Counted from the stretch's first letter, positions 46,501 to 54,524 are shown. The stretch is 64,000 nucleotides of DNA from Labedaea rhizosphaerae (GCF_004362825.1 NZ_SNXZ01000002.1:925365-989364); one strand, 5' to 3'. A program made the numbers and translations. The notes: generated by a model not told the origin, from the letters alone.

Positions 46501-48008
46501 GCGGCAGCGAGACGACCTGGCAGTACGACGCCAACCGCCGTCCGGTGGCGATGAGCACCGCCGGGCGCACCATGACCTTCGCCTACGACGGCTCGGGGCA
46601 CGAGGTGCGCCGCCAGGTCGACGCCGTCACCTTCGACCAGTCGTGGGACCCGACGTTCGGGCTCACCGGTCAGACGATCACCTCGGCGGCGGGGACGGTG
46701 CGCCAGCGCCGCTTCCGCTACCGGTTCAACAGCCAGCTGACCGCCATCGAGGACCAGCTCGACGGCGACCGCACCCTGACCCTGGACGATCAGGGCCGCG
46801 TGACCGCGGTCGACGGGCCGAGCTGGCAGGAGCGCTATCGCTACGACGCCACCGGCAACCTGGCCGAGGCGTCCTGGCCGGGCGGCGACGACACGGCGGG
46901 CGACCGCGAGTACGTCGACAACCGGCTCGTGCGTGCGGGATCGACCCGCTTCCAGCACGACCGCAACGGCCGGGTCGTGCTGCGCCAGGCCAAGCGCCTG
47001 TCGCACAAGCCCGCGACGTGGCGCTACACGTGGAACGCCGAAGACCGGCTGACCGGGGTCGTGACACCCGACGGCACCCGGTGGCGTTACCGCTACGACG
47101 CGCTGGGCCGCCGCATCGCCAAGCAGCGCCTCACCGAGCACGGCGAGGTGGCCGCGGAGACCACGTTCTGCTGGGACGGCGACGTGCTCGCCGAACAGAC
47201 CGAGTCGGGCGGGACGACCACCTGCTGGACCTACCACCGTGGCAGCTACAAGCCGCTCACCCAGGTGGTGCGCCGGCAGGACCAGGTGGACGAGCAGTTC
47301 TTCGCGATCGTCACCGACCTGGTCGGCACGCCGACCGAGTTGCTCGACACCGACGGCAACGTCGCGTGGCACCAGCGCCGTTCGGTGTGGGGGCACGTGG
47401 TCGGCACGTCGGGTGCCGACGGCGTCGAGATGCCGTTGCGGTTCCCCGGCCAGTACCACGACCCGGAAACCGGCTGGCACTACAACTTCCACCGCTACTA
47501 CGACCCCGAGTCGGCCCGCTACGTCAGCACCGACCCGTTGGGGCTCACGCCGTCGGCCAACCCGAACGCGTACGTGAACAACCCGTTCGAGTGGCTGGAC
47601 CCGTTGGGCCTGGCGCCGTGCAACACCTACCACGCCACGCGTGATGACGCGCTGAACGCGGCGTACGACCGGGCGGGCATCCCGCGCGGCACCGAACCCG
47701 ACCAGGTGTGGGAGGTCGGCGACGACCACAACCGCCACGGCGACCCGAACTACCGCTACTCCGAGGACCGCGGCTCGCACGGCGTGTACCGCCAGTTCGA
47801 GACCGACAACGGTTCGCGGGTCATCGCCGAGCACACCAACGACCCGAACGCGCCCGGACCGCACTTCCACGCCGGTGAGCCGAAGGGCGACCCGTCGCGC
47901 AACTTCGTGGACTTCGGCTGGAGCGACGCGCACAACCGGGACGTCGAGCGGTACGGGCAGATGGGCGGCAAGCACCACATCTTCTACGGTGTGACCCCGC
48001 CGTCCTGA
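43581..48008 (+). CDS. Rhs/YD-repeat polymorphic toxin with WXG-like N-terminus
   Basis: A 1475-residue toxin. Residues 1-280 are helical with a WTG motif at 99-101 (type VII secretion). A low-complexity Asn/Pro/Asp/Thr linker spans about 270-330. DPVDVATGDVVL opens the DUF6531/Rhs shell at about 335. Many YD repeats follow (for example YDAAGQLVARVNGAG). The Rhs core ends with RYYDPESARYVSTDPLGL and DPLGLAP near 1340. The last 130 residues are the toxin, His-rich, with GPHFHAGEPKGD and GGKHHIFYG, possibly an HNH/Endo VII-type nuclease (uncertain). The downstream gene is the likely immunity gene. Confidence 0.9.
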   Translation: MTGYQDTQDPVALLNREPDTSGGPTVEQAVQDAGIEVQAVDWVWRKVVGESLVKTIVEPITGDFEKIAKQAGEWENVCDALQAVRNNLNSGLQELDQAWTGDAAQAFKGLIGNQWTLAIEADAQAAKLIGIALNKVADGSNKACGKILDLIKKLVDKLIEAAAMLPIPVVGWARAVKLVYDGIELYNAIMSLINGIKSIIEGAQQVIQGIKQVGSALSKLKDVRNLNDLVNVANETGEGVATAKGGVDNIKDGFGDVKDGATSAASAASNAHTHAHEPTNPHGNTDKGSNNNGDGTVPASTTTKPGDPNSTPKNDPNASPNRPADPNATRTPDDWRPCENDPVDVATGDVVLTQLDAELLGVLPLVLRRTHVSSYRAGRSFGRSWASTLDQRLEVDREGAVFVAEDGMLLVYPTQGVGETVLPQAGPRWPLTRSATGYELTQHETGRTLHFPERPTIDRPLTAVVDRNGNRIDFDRAPGDVVTAVRHSGGYRVDVLSDAGRVTELRLNNPAGRDVTLVKFGHDDAGNLATVTNSSDRPLVFTYDSDGRITQWTDRNGRWYRYLYDQNGRCIANEGSDGFLNGTFVHDPVRRTTRFTNALGNTTIYLMDERHNVVAVTDPLGNTTTSVWDEHNQLVSRTDPLGRTTRRDFDADGRLVRVVRPDGTESRAQYNAFGQPTTVVDADGSTWRQEYDECGNLVARTDPAGFVRRYEYTKAGHLVRAVNEAGAVRTVRTDAAGLPVEITDPLGAQLRHVRDPFGRIAETIDPLGGRTRYQWSIEGRMIARTAPNGGTEQWRFDGEGAQLEFQDASGAVSRTITTHFDLPRLQTLPDGSTLAFSYDTNLNLTRVTNGAGQSWVYEYDAADRLVRETDFAGRPVSYEYDAAGQLVARVNGAGERWEYARDAMGKVTRKQSGDLVSEFEFDAMGRLVRAVNADAEVTMTRDPLGRVVAEAVNGRVSTYGYDPAGNRVLRRLPSGSETTWQYDANRRPVAMSTAGRTMTFAYDGSGHEVRRQVDAVTFDQSWDPTFGLTGQTITSAAGTVRQRRFRYRFNSQLTAIEDQLDGDRTLTLDDQGRVTAVDGPSWQERYRYDATGNLAEASWPGGDDTAGDREYVDNRLVRAGSTRFQHDRNGRVVLRQAKRLSHKPATWRYTWNAEDRLTGVVTPDGTRWRYRYDALGRRIAKQRLTEHGEVAAETTFCWDGDVLAEQTESGGTTTCWTYHRGSYKPLTQVVRRQDQVDEQFFAIVTDLVGTPTELLDTDGNVAWHQRRSVWGHVVGTSGADGVEMPLRFPGQYHDPETGWHYNFHRYYDPESARYVSTDPLGLTPSANPNAYVNNPFEWLDPLGLAPCNTYHATRDDALNAAYDRAGIPRGTEPDQVWEVGDDHNRHGDPNYRYSEDRGSHGVYRQFETDNGSRVIAEHTNDPNAPGPHFHAGEPKGDPSRNFVDFGWSDAHNRDVERYGQMGGKHHIFYGVTPPS

Positions 48009-48033
48009 TGACCGGCCGAGAGGAGAACCGCGG

Positions 48034-48474
48034 ATGACGACGCCGATCGACGTGCCCGCGACGCTGACCGGGCTCGGGTTCACCGTGCTCGGCTCGTCCG
48101 CCGACGTCCACGGTGTCACGCCGTGGCAGGCGTTCAAGTCGGTCATCAACCTGGCCGTGGAACCGGACGAGCGGGTGGACTCGGATGCGCCTGACGAGCT
48201 CGGGCGCACCGAGCAGGCATGGCGCACCCGGGCCCGCGCGGCCGGGGTGCTGGACGAGAACGACGCATGCCACCTGCTGATCTCGGGGCCGGGGACGAGC
48301 AGCATGCCGTGGTACCACGTGCGTCTGCCCGCCGAACCGTTCCTGGAGCGGCTGCAGGAGCGCACTGGCAAGATCGACTTCGTGGCGATCGCCGCGGGCG
48401 GCTCCCCGGTGGTCGGCCTGACCGAAGAAGAAGACGAAAACTGGATCGTCGTGACCCACCCGACTCCCGGCTAA
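48034..48474 (+). CDS. Candidate immunity protein for the Rhs toxin
   Basis: A 146-residue soluble acidic protein, unknown family, placed 25 bp after the toxin gene with GAGGAG before its ATG. Position, size and acidity are those of immunity proteins in polymorphic toxin systems. No motif was recognised; Trp-rich ends (TPWQAFKSV, ENWIVVTHP) may bind the toxin. Function is inferred from context. Confidence 0.65.
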   Translation: MTTPIDVPATLTGLGFTVLGSSADVHGVTPWQAFKSVINLAVEPDERVDSDAPDELGRTEQAWRTRARAAGVLDENDACHLLISGPGTSSMPWYHVRLPAEPFLERLQERTGKIDFVAIAAGGSPVVGLTEEEDENWIVVTHPTPG

Positions 48475-48493
48475 CGCCAGCCGCCCGAACAAG

Positions 48494-48636
48494 GCGTGTC
48501 CCACACTCACGCGGGGTGTGTCCCACACTCAAGCAGGGTGTGTCCCACACTCACGCGGGGTGTGTTCCACAGTCGAATGTGGGACACAGGCGACGCGAGT
48601 GTGGGACACACCCGTGTCGGATGTGGGACACGCCCG
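48494..48636. repeat. Second TGTCCCAC repeat array, four direct then three inverted copies
   Basis: Direct units of GTGTCCCACACTC with about 21-22-bp periodicity start near 48496, 48518, 48540 and 48562 (the last degenerate). Inverted units GAATGTGGGACAC, GAGTGTGGGACACACCC and GGATGTGGGACACGCCC start near 48576, 48598 and 48619. Same unit and same + + + + - - - layout as at 8655-8800. It occupies most of the 191-bp gap between the immunity gene and the 129-residue gene. Confidence 0.88.
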
Positions 48637-48665
48637 GCCAGGCCAGACATCGACGAAGGACTGAC

Positions 48666-49055
48666 ATGACCGACCCGTTGCAGCACCCCGAGATCCGCGC
48701 CGCGATGGAGCGGTTGACGGCCGCGGAGGCGAGCCTGGACGAGGCCATCGCCAAGGCGGAACAGGTGGAGCAGCGCACCAACCGCCCCGGCCTGTCCGGC
48801 CGCGACATCGAACGGATCGAGGAGTACGCGAAGAGCGCGGACGCCCCGAAGGCCATGAAGGACCTCCAGAAGAAGGTCGACGACGGCGAGCTGACCTGGC
48901 GCGACATCACCAGCCCGCGCCACTTCAACGATCCGGAGGTCCGCGCCGCCTTCCAAGGCAGCGCAACGGAAATGGGCCGCGCCTACGCCATGATCCAGGA
49001 AGGCCTGAGCGTCGACGACATCATCGACTCGGGCAACGACCACCAAGACGACTGA
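48666..49055 (+). CDS. Helical protein in the toxin locus
   Basis: A 129-residue, highly charged, mostly helical protein (MERLTAAEASLDEAIAKAEQ looks like a coiled coil). No family recognised. It lies between the toxin/immunity pair and a SUKH gene, on the same strand, and its last 107 bp are duplicated beyond the SUKH gene, which marks a recombination site. It may be a secretion chaperone or second immunity factor (inference). Confidence 0.65.
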   Translation: MTDPLQHPEIRAAMERLTAAEASLDEAIAKAEQVEQRTNRPGLSGRDIERIEEYAKSADAPKAMKDLQKKVDDGELTWRDITSPRHFNDPEVRAAFQGSATEMGRAYAMIQEGLSVDDIIDSGNDHQDD

Positions 49056-49069
49056 GCCACCGGGTCAGG
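48963..49069 (+). repeat. Direct repeat, copy 1 (3' end of the 129-residue gene)
   Basis: This 107-bp segment, running from the gcaacgg in the gene to 14 bp past its stop codon, recurs at 49524-49630 with about 90% identity by eye. Confidence 0.85.
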
Positions 49070-49095
49070 GCCGCTCGCAACCCGGAAGGACAGCA

Positions 49096-49536
49096 GTGGT
49101 CAGCACCGTCGGCGAGCTCGCCGACTACCTCGTCGCCCGTGGCATCGCCACCCCCCAGACCCTCGTCGGGTGCACGCCCGACGAGGTGGCGGAGGTGCGC
49201 GTGGCCCAGCGGGTCGACGCCCTGCCCGAGCAGTACGAGCAGTTCCTGCTGCGGATGGGCCGCAAGACCGGCGACCTGATGCGGGGCACCGACCTGCGGT
49301 ACCCAAAGGTGGTGGAGCTCGCCGACGAGATGCACGAGCTCGTCGAGGAGCTCGGCTGGGGTTCCTTCATCGTCCCCGGCTCGACCATGGTGGCCATGCA
49401 CGGCGGCTACCAGCTGTACTGGGTCGAACCGGGCGGGGCGGCGCACCTGGCCGAGGAGATGAAGGAGAACCCGGTTCGCAGCTGGCCGTCCCTTGTGGAC
49501 TGCTTGGTCTTCGAAGCCGACATGCAACGGAAATGA
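49096..49536 (+). CDS. SUKH (Smi1/Knr4-like) immunity protein
   Basis: A 146-residue protein that resembles the SUKH superfamily of immunity proteins: LPEQYEQFLLRMGRKTGDLMRG in the N-terminal half and a GYQLYWVEPGG strand later. SUKH proteins neutralise toxin domains, often nucleases. The last codons (MQRK and stop) come from copy 2 of the 107-bp repeat. It may protect against this toxin or be an orphan immunity gene against neighbours. The GTG at 49096 is a likely start, with GGAAGGA upstream. Confidence 0.72.
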   Translation: MVSTVGELADYLVARGIATPQTLVGCTPDEVAEVRVAQRVDALPEQYEQFLLRMGRKTGDLMRGTDLRYPKVVELADEMHELVEELGWGSFIVPGSTMVAMHGGYQLYWVEPGGAAHLAEEMKENPVRSWPSLVDCLVFEADMQRK

Positions 49537-49630
49537 GCCGCGCCTACACCGTGTCCAGGAAGGCCTGAGCGGTCGACGACATCATCGACTCCGGGAACGA
49601 CCACCGAGACGACTGAGCCACCGGGTCAGG
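49524..49630 (+). pseudogene. Direct repeat, copy 2: decayed fragment of the 129-residue gene
   Basis: A second copy of 48963-49069 with one deletion and one insertion, which break the frame, so it cannot encode the original C-terminus. It supplies the stop of the SUKH gene on the plus strand and, at 49626-49628, the stop of the FN3 gene on the minus strand. Confidence 0.8.
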
Positions 49631-51803
49631 ACGCCGTCCACGTCATGTGGTTGGACTCGATGGTGTTGCCGTCGTAGCGAGCGGTCACCCAGACCTCGTC
49701 GCCGACCCCGTAGTACTGGAACGTGTCGAAGGTGACGCTGCCCGACGAGTCCGTGGTCTCGTGGTCGTCCCCGGCGTCGTAGCCGTCGTTGCTGGAGTGC
49801 GGCGTGATCGCGTACCGGGTGTTCGGCGCGAACCCGGTCATCACCACGTGCATCTGCGCGCACGTCGGCTCGTCCGGGTGGTCGGGGCAGTTCTTCGGGC
49901 CCCGCGTGATCGTGATGTTCGTGGCACTGCCGTGATCACCCGGCCACGTGTACGAGCCCGCCGCGCCGGTGACCGTCTTGCCACCGGAACTGGTCATCGC
50001 GCGCACGGTGAACGTGACCGCCTGCCCGTTGTGCGGCAGGTCGGTGTACAGCATGGAAGTGCCCGTCGACGTCCGCTGCGCCATGCCGGTCGCGTCGATC
50101 GTGTAGTGCACGAGGGTGCCACCGCCGAGGGCGGGCTGCTTCCAGCTCACCAGCGCGGTGCCTTCCTCACCGTCGTACAGGGCGCTCACCTGGGGTGCCG
50201 ACGCCGCGCCGACCGGCGTCACCGAGGCCGACGCCGCCGCGCCCCGACCCGCGTCGTTCTGCGCGGTGACGCTGAACGTGTAGCGAACGCCGTTGCGCAG
50301 CCCCGACACGGTCACCGATCGGGAGCCGCCATCGACGTCACGCGACCCGCCGCCCACCGACGACCTCCACGTCACGTGGTACCCGGTCACCGCGGCCCCG
50401 TTGGCCGATGCCCCGGACCACCGGACGGTCGCCGACGCCGAACCGGCGGTCGCGCTGACCCCACCGGGAGCGCCCGGCGGACTCGCCGACACCACTGGCG
50501 GCTCGTGGGACGGCGGCGGCTCGTGCCGCTCGGTGGCCGGCGGGGCGTGCTGCTCGTGCGTCGGCGGCGGCTCCTGGCTCCGAACGTCGCGATCGGGAGG
50601 ATCCGGTGTCTCCACAGGGACATCCGGCTTCTCGGGGACACCCAGCTTCTTCCCGGGGTCCTGAGTGGACGGACGATCGGGCGCGTGGTCCAGCGGCACG
50701 TCGTCGACCGCACCGTCGTCCCCGACGACCATCACGTGCGTGCCCTTGTCACCCTCCACGTACACCCGGTTGTCGTCGCCCTTGGTCAGCCGCGGCTTGC
50801 CGGCCTCCTTCGGCATGACCTCGTGGTCGCGTTCCTTGCCCTGGCCGTCGTAGGTGAGCACGGTGTTGGTCGACCGATCGACCACCGCGACGATCGACCC
50901 GCCCGCGGTCGGTCCGTCGAACTCGCCCTTCTCGGGCAGGTGCACGACGACCGGCGCGGCCGACGGCGCGTTCGGATCGACCAGGCGCAACGTGTGCGTG
51001 TCCGGGTCCAGCAACGCCAGCCGCCCGGAGACATCGGTGTCCGCGGCCTTGAGGTGCGGGCCGGTTGGTCCGCCGAGGCCGATCGCGGGCCCGAAACCGT
51101 TCTCCCCCAGCGAGTACAGCGTTCCTTGGGTGGTGTCGACGTAGTTCGGCTTCCCGGACAGCAAGGACAAGGCACCCTGATGTCCGGCCGGCGCTTGGGC
51201 CGGGCAAGTCGAGACCGTCGAAGCGCCCGGCAGCAGCTCGCACACGCGGCCGTTGTCCTTGCGCAGCAACCACATCGTGCCGTCGGCGGTGAGCACGGGG
51301 TCGGTCAGCGGACCACCGACCGGGATCGCCACGGGCTGGTCGCCGAGCCGGGTCACCTTCCCGGAGTGCCGGTAGACCAGGTAAGGCCCGCCCTCGCCCT
51401 CGATCGCCAGCGGCACCTCGCCGGCCGGCGCCGCGATCGTGCCATCGACATTCAGGTCGGACTTGCCGAACACCGTGACCTTGCCGGAGTCGACCACGTA
51501 CCCGGACGACTCGCCCTGCACCACCTGCGAATCGGCGGCCGCGTTCACCGGCACGCTCGCGTCGATCGAACCCGTCGCACCGTCCACGTGCACGGCCGCC
51601 CGCAGGATCGTGCTGTAGACCCAGTGACCGGGTGAGACGAACCCCAGCGCCGGCAGGGGCACGGCCGCACCGGTGATCGCGGCGGCCAACGCGGCCACGG
51701 CGCCGATCACGACGAGCGCCGTCGGCACCCGGCGCAGCCGGCGTCGGTGTACCGCGGTGCTCGCCACCAGCTTCCCGCACTTCGGCGGCGTGGGCGTAGG
51801 CAC
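49626..51803 (-). CDS. Membrane-anchored fibronectin type III protein
   Basis: A 725-residue protein: a short basic cytoplasmic N-terminus, one membrane helix at about 28-50 (TALVVIGAVAALAAAITGAA), an outer region of short beta repeats up to about 390 (possible propeller), a Pro/Glu/His-rich stalk at about 400-450, then two FN3 domains (GVSATAGSASATVRWSGASA, SGLRNGVRYTFSVTAQNDAG) and a terminal beta domain with two cysteines (NCPDHPDEPTC). Similar proteins occur with type VII loci in Pseudonocardiaceae-like genomes. Convergent with the toxin locus; the GTG start is at 51803. Confidence 0.82.
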   Translation of the reverse strand: MPTPTPPKCGKLVASTAVHRRRLRRVPTALVVIGAVAALAAAITGAAVPLPALGFVSPGHWVYSTILRAAVHVDGATGSIDASVPVNAAADSQVVQGESSGYVVDSGKVTVFGKSDLNVDGTIAAPAGEVPLAIEGEGGPYLVYRHSGKVTRLGDQPVAIPVGGPLTDPVLTADGTMWLLRKDNGRVCELLPGASTVSTCPAQAPAGHQGALSLLSGKPNYVDTTQGTLYSLGENGFGPAIGLGGPTGPHLKAADTDVSGRLALLDPDTHTLRLVDPNAPSAAPVVVHLPEKGEFDGPTAGGSIVAVVDRSTNTVLTYDGQGKERDHEVMPKEAGKPRLTKGDDNRVYVEGDKGTHVMVVGDDGAVDDVPLDHAPDRPSTQDPGKKLGVPEKPDVPVETPDPPDRDVRSQEPPPTHEQHAPPATERHEPPPSHEPPVVSASPPGAPGGVSATAGSASATVRWSGASANGAAVTGYHVTWRSSVGGGSRDVDGGSRSVTVSGLRNGVRYTFSVTAQNDAGRGAAASASVTPVGAASAPQVSALYDGEEGTALVSWKQPALGGGTLVHYTIDATGMAQRTSTGTSMLYTDLPHNGQAVTFTVRAMTSSGGKTVTGAAGSYTWPGDHGSATNITITRGPKNCPDHPDEPTCAQMHVVMTGFAPNTRYAITPHSSNDGYDAGDDHETTDSSGSVTFDTFQYYGVGDEVWVTARYDGNTIESNHMTWTAS

Positions 51804-51899
51804 TTGAACACACTAAGCGACCGAATACAGCAGCGATACATTCCACGCCCCGGGTAAACCGGATGACGCCGGCCATTCGTGCTCGCGACAATGGCCGGC

Positions 51900-52664
51900 A
51901 TGGTCAGCATGGTTGACGTGCCGGAGATCGAAGTCGTCGTCGCCCACCAGCAGCGGGCGACGCTGCGCGTCGGCGACGTGTTCCTGAAGATCGACGTCGA
52001 TCAGGCCAACATCGACGTCGAGGTCCAGGCGATGGCGATGGCGCCCGTTCCCACGCCGGAAGTGTTGTGGCGCAAGCCGCCCGTGCTCGCGCTCGCCGCC
52101 CTCCCGGGGAAGGCGCTCGGCCGCCTCGGCGAGCCGTCGACCACGTCTTCGGCGGCGTGGGCCGCGGCAGGTGCGGCCATCCGGAAGCTGCACGAAGCGC
52201 CGCTGCCGCCGTGGCCCGGCCGCAGCGTCGACGAGCTCACCGCCAGACTCGACGGCGAATGCGAGTGGCTGCTGACCCACGGCGTCCTGCCCGCCGATCT
52301 GGTCCTGCGCAACCGCGAGATCGCCGAGGCCGCGCTGCGGCCGTGGACCCCGGTGTTCATCCACGGCGACCTGCAGGTCTGCCACGTCTTCGTCGGCGAG
52401 GGCGACGAGGTCACCGGCGTGCTCGACTGGTCCGAAGCGGCCCCGGGTGATGCCCTGTTCGATCTCGCCATCTTGACCCACGGACACGAGGAGCGCCTCG
52501 ACGACGTCCTGGCCGGATACGGCACGGGCGTCGACGTCGACGTGATCCGCGCGTGGTGGTCGATGCGCAGCCTGGTGGCGATCCGCTGGCTGTCCGAACA
52601 CGGCTACGACCCGGCCACGCCAGGCTGTGAGGTCGACGTCCTCAAAGCCCGGATGCGGGACTGA
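51900..52664 (+). CDS. Aminoglycoside phosphotransferase-like kinase
   Basis: A 254-residue APH-family kinase. FIHGDLQVCHVF is the Brenner-like catalytic loop (Asp of HGDL), and GVLDWSEAAPGDALFDLA the metal-binding Asp and helix. An N-lobe Lys is likely in GDVFLKIDVD. Such small kinases act on antibiotics, choline-like compounds or sugars; no substrate is implied by context. ATGs at 51891 and 51900 (and GTG 51879) are all possible starts. The last 23 bp overlap the convergent sigma gene. Confidence 0.83.
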   Translation: MVSMVDVPEIEVVVAHQQRATLRVGDVFLKIDVDQANIDVEVQAMAMAPVPTPEVLWRKPPVLALAALPGKALGRLGEPSTTSSAAWAAAGAAIRKLHEAPLPPWPGRSVDELTARLDGECEWLLTHGVLPADLVLRNREIAEAALRPWTPVFIHGDLQVCHVFVGEGDEVTGVLDWSEAAPGDALFDLAILTHGHEERLDDVLAGYGTGVDVDVIRAWWSMRSLVAIRWLSEHGYDPATPGCEVDVLKARMRD

Positions 52665-53478
52665 CCCAAGGCGTGATGTCGATCCGGGTGACCAGGCCGT
52701 CTCGGAGCCCGAACCGGACGAGGGCCCACGGGTGTCCGCCGGGCGCGATGACCGCGCTGGGCGCACCAGCGACGAGCAGCGGCACGGCCACGGAGATCCG
52801 GTCGGCGAAGGACCTCGTCTCATTCGCGACCGCGGTCGCGCCACGGACCTCGGCCGGCGTCCCGGTGGGCAGCAGGCGGACGTCGGCCGAGCGGACCGCG
52901 TCGGGCGCCATCAAGGTCACCAACCGCGCGATGTCCCCGCCCCGCGCGGCCGCCAGGAACGCGTCGATCACGGCGAAGTCCCCGCTGACATGTTCGGGCG
53001 GCTCCGCCTCGGCGAGGCTGCGCCGGGCCCGGCTGGCCAGCTTCTTCGCCGACGCCGGCGCGGTGTCGAGCACAGCCGCGACCTGGTCGAACGGCACCGC
53101 GAAGAGGTCGTGCAGCACATAGGCCACGCGCTGGCGGGGCGACAGTTCGCCGAGCAGCACGAGCAGCGCTCGGGAGACGTCCTCGCGGCGCAGGAACTCC
53201 TCGTCGGCGGTGAGCTGGTCGGCCGGGAGGTCGGCGGCGAGCAACGGCAGCTCGCCACGCCGCCGGCGAGATCGCAGCAGGTCGAGGCACAACCGCGTCG
53301 CCGTCGTGGTGAGCCAGCCGTCCGGGTTGGTCAGCTCCGCCGGATCGACCGATCGCAGCCGCAGCCACGTGGCCTGGACGACGTCCTCGGCGTCGTGGTG
53401 CGAGCCGCAGATCCGGTGCGCCAGCGACAGCAGCCGAGGTCGGGCCGCCTCGAAAAGATCTTCCACGGGGAGGGTCAC
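52642..53478 (-). CDS. ECF41/SigJ-type sigma factor
   Basis: A 278-residue ECF sigma factor. Region 2 has HDAEDVVQATWLRL, region 4 LSPRQRVAYVLHDLFAVPFD with the HTH, and a C-terminal SnoaL-like domain spans about 160-278 (VIDAFLAAARGGDIARLVTLM and DGLVTRIDI). This extension is the mark of ECF41 factors, where it controls sigma activity in place of an anti-sigma factor. The GTG at 53478 fits the domain start. The divergent DoxX-like gene is a typical partner. Confidence 0.88.
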   Translation of the reverse strand: MTLPVEDLFEAARPRLLSLAHRICGSHHDAEDVVQATWLRLRSVDPAELTNPDGWLTTTATRLCLDLLRSRRRRGELPLLAADLPADQLTADEEFLRREDVSRALLVLLGELSPRQRVAYVLHDLFAVPFDQVAAVLDTAPASAKKLASRARRSLAEAEPPEHVSGDFAVIDAFLAAARGGDIARLVTLMAPDAVRSADVRLLPTGTPAEVRGATAVANETRSFADRISVAVPLLVAGAPSAVIAPGGHPWALVRFGLRDGLVTRIDITPWVSPASGL

Positions 53479-53499
53479 CTTTCGTGCGTGCGTGGCGTC
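53473..53499 (+). promoter_or_regulatory. ECF41-type promoter candidate (GGTCACC-N16-CGTC)
   Basis: GGTCACC at 53473-53479 and CGTC at 53496-53499, 16 bases apart, resemble the TGTCACA/CGTC promoter described for ECF41 sigma factors. It reads toward the DoxX-like gene, whose start is 49 bp away. The -35 box overlaps the sigma gene start codon. Confidence 0.4.
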
Positions 53500-53548
53500 A
53501 GGAGGGGCGGGAACGACCGCCTGACGAGCACCACCCGAAGGGACACCC

Positions 53549-53890
53549 ATGATCGTACTGCTCGCCGCGACCATCGGCTGCGTGCTGGCCAACGCGTTCG
53601 AAGTGGTCGCCAAACTCGCCCGGGCCCAGTTCATGTTGAAGAACGCCGCCGAAGTTGGCGTGCACGAACGGTGGATCCCCTACCTGGCTGTGCTGGAGGG
53701 CGCAGGCGTCGCCGGGCTGGTGGCCGGGCTGCTCGGCCTGCGGGGGTTGGGCCTGGCCGCCGCGATCGGCCTGGTGTTGTTCTTCGTTGGGGCCGTGGGC
53801 GCGCACGTCCGGGCGCGGGTGTTCCACAACATCGCGTTCCCGGCGGCGTTCCTGGCGCTGGCGGTGGCCGCGCTCGGGTACTTCGCCTAG
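53549..53890 (+). CDS. DoxX-like membrane protein
   Basis: A 113-residue protein with four membrane helices (MIVLLAATIGCVLANAFEVV first), of the DoxX-like family. It lies divergent from the ECF41 sigma gene, a common pairing, so it is a probable target of that sigma factor. The family is linked to redox processes in membranes, but the exact role is unknown. It ends 4 bp from the convergent acetyltransferase gene. Confidence 0.82.
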   Translation: MIVLLAATIGCVLANAFEVVAKLARAQFMLKNAAEVGVHERWIPYLAVLEGAGVAGLVAGLLGLRGLGLAAAIGLVLFFVGAVGAHVRARVFHNIAFPAAFLALAVAALGYFA

Positions 53891-53894
53891 AAGC

Positions 53895-54524
53895 CTAGAA
53901 ATCGATGCGCATGACCACGCGGCGTTTGGTCGGGTGGCTGACCTCGACCAGGCCCGCGTCGGCCAAGGCGTTGACGCTGCCGACATGCAGCTCGCCCCAG
54001 GTGATCTCCTTGCCCGGCTCGGTGATCATCCCGTAGGCCTCGAGCGCCTTGGCGCCGCGTGAGCGGGCGAACTCGACGGCGCCCCTCGCGAGCTCGTACA
54101 TGACGCCGCGGTGGCGGTACTCCTTGCGCGTGACGAAGCACGTCGCCGCCCAGACGGTGTCGTCTTCCTTGTCCTCGTCGCGGCCCTTCCAGTAGACCGG
54201 GCTGCGGCCGGCGACCAGGCGCAGGTAGGCCGTGCGGGGTTCGACCGCGCACCAGCCGACCGGCTCGCCGTCGAGGTAGGCGACGATGCCGCTGGTGGTC
54301 TCGGCGTCCGGGTCGCCGCAGTGGGTCTGGGCTTGCAGGCGTTCGACGCGGGCGTCGTGGCCCAGCTCGGCCCAGTGCCAGCCCTGGGTCTTGAAGGCCT
54401 GACACAGGCAGCGGGGCGCGTAGTCGGTCTTGCCGAAGACGGCGAGCAGGTCGTCCCAGCTCGCCTCGTTGGCGGGCACGATCGTGATCTTCCCCGGGTC
54501 AACCGTCTCCCTCACGCCGAGCAC
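53895..54524 (-). CDS. GNAT family N-acetyltransferase
   Basis: A 209-residue acetyltransferase. The CoA-binding loop lies in VTRKEYRHRGVMYELARGAVEFA (RHRGVM), with a preceding WAATCFV strand. The N-terminal CRCLCQ-like segment (APRCLCQAFKTQGWHW) matches a GNAT subgroup of unknown substrate that has conserved cysteines. The start is GTG at 54524 or the GTG three codons later. Confidence 0.83.
   Translation of the reverse strand: MLGVRETVDPGKITIVPANEASWDDLLAVFGKTDYAPRCLCQAFKTQGWHWAELGHDARVERLQAQTHCGDPDAETTSGIVAYLDGEPVGWCAVEPRTAYLRLVAGRSPVYWKGRDEDKEDDTVWAATCFVTRKEYRHRGVMYELARGAVEFARSRGAKALEAYGMITEPGKEITWGELHVGSVNALADAGLVEVSHPTKRRVVMRIDF

Noticed and set aside
43473-48371. A 1632-codon open frame on the minus strand
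   Set aside because: It mirrors the Rhs gene; the deduced protein is Val/Ala/Arg/Gly-rich without domains and results from GC-rich codon structure.
48494-48636. Possible CRISPR array
   Set aside because: Units are about 14 bp with 6-9-bp gaps, some inverted, without unique spacers or cas genes.
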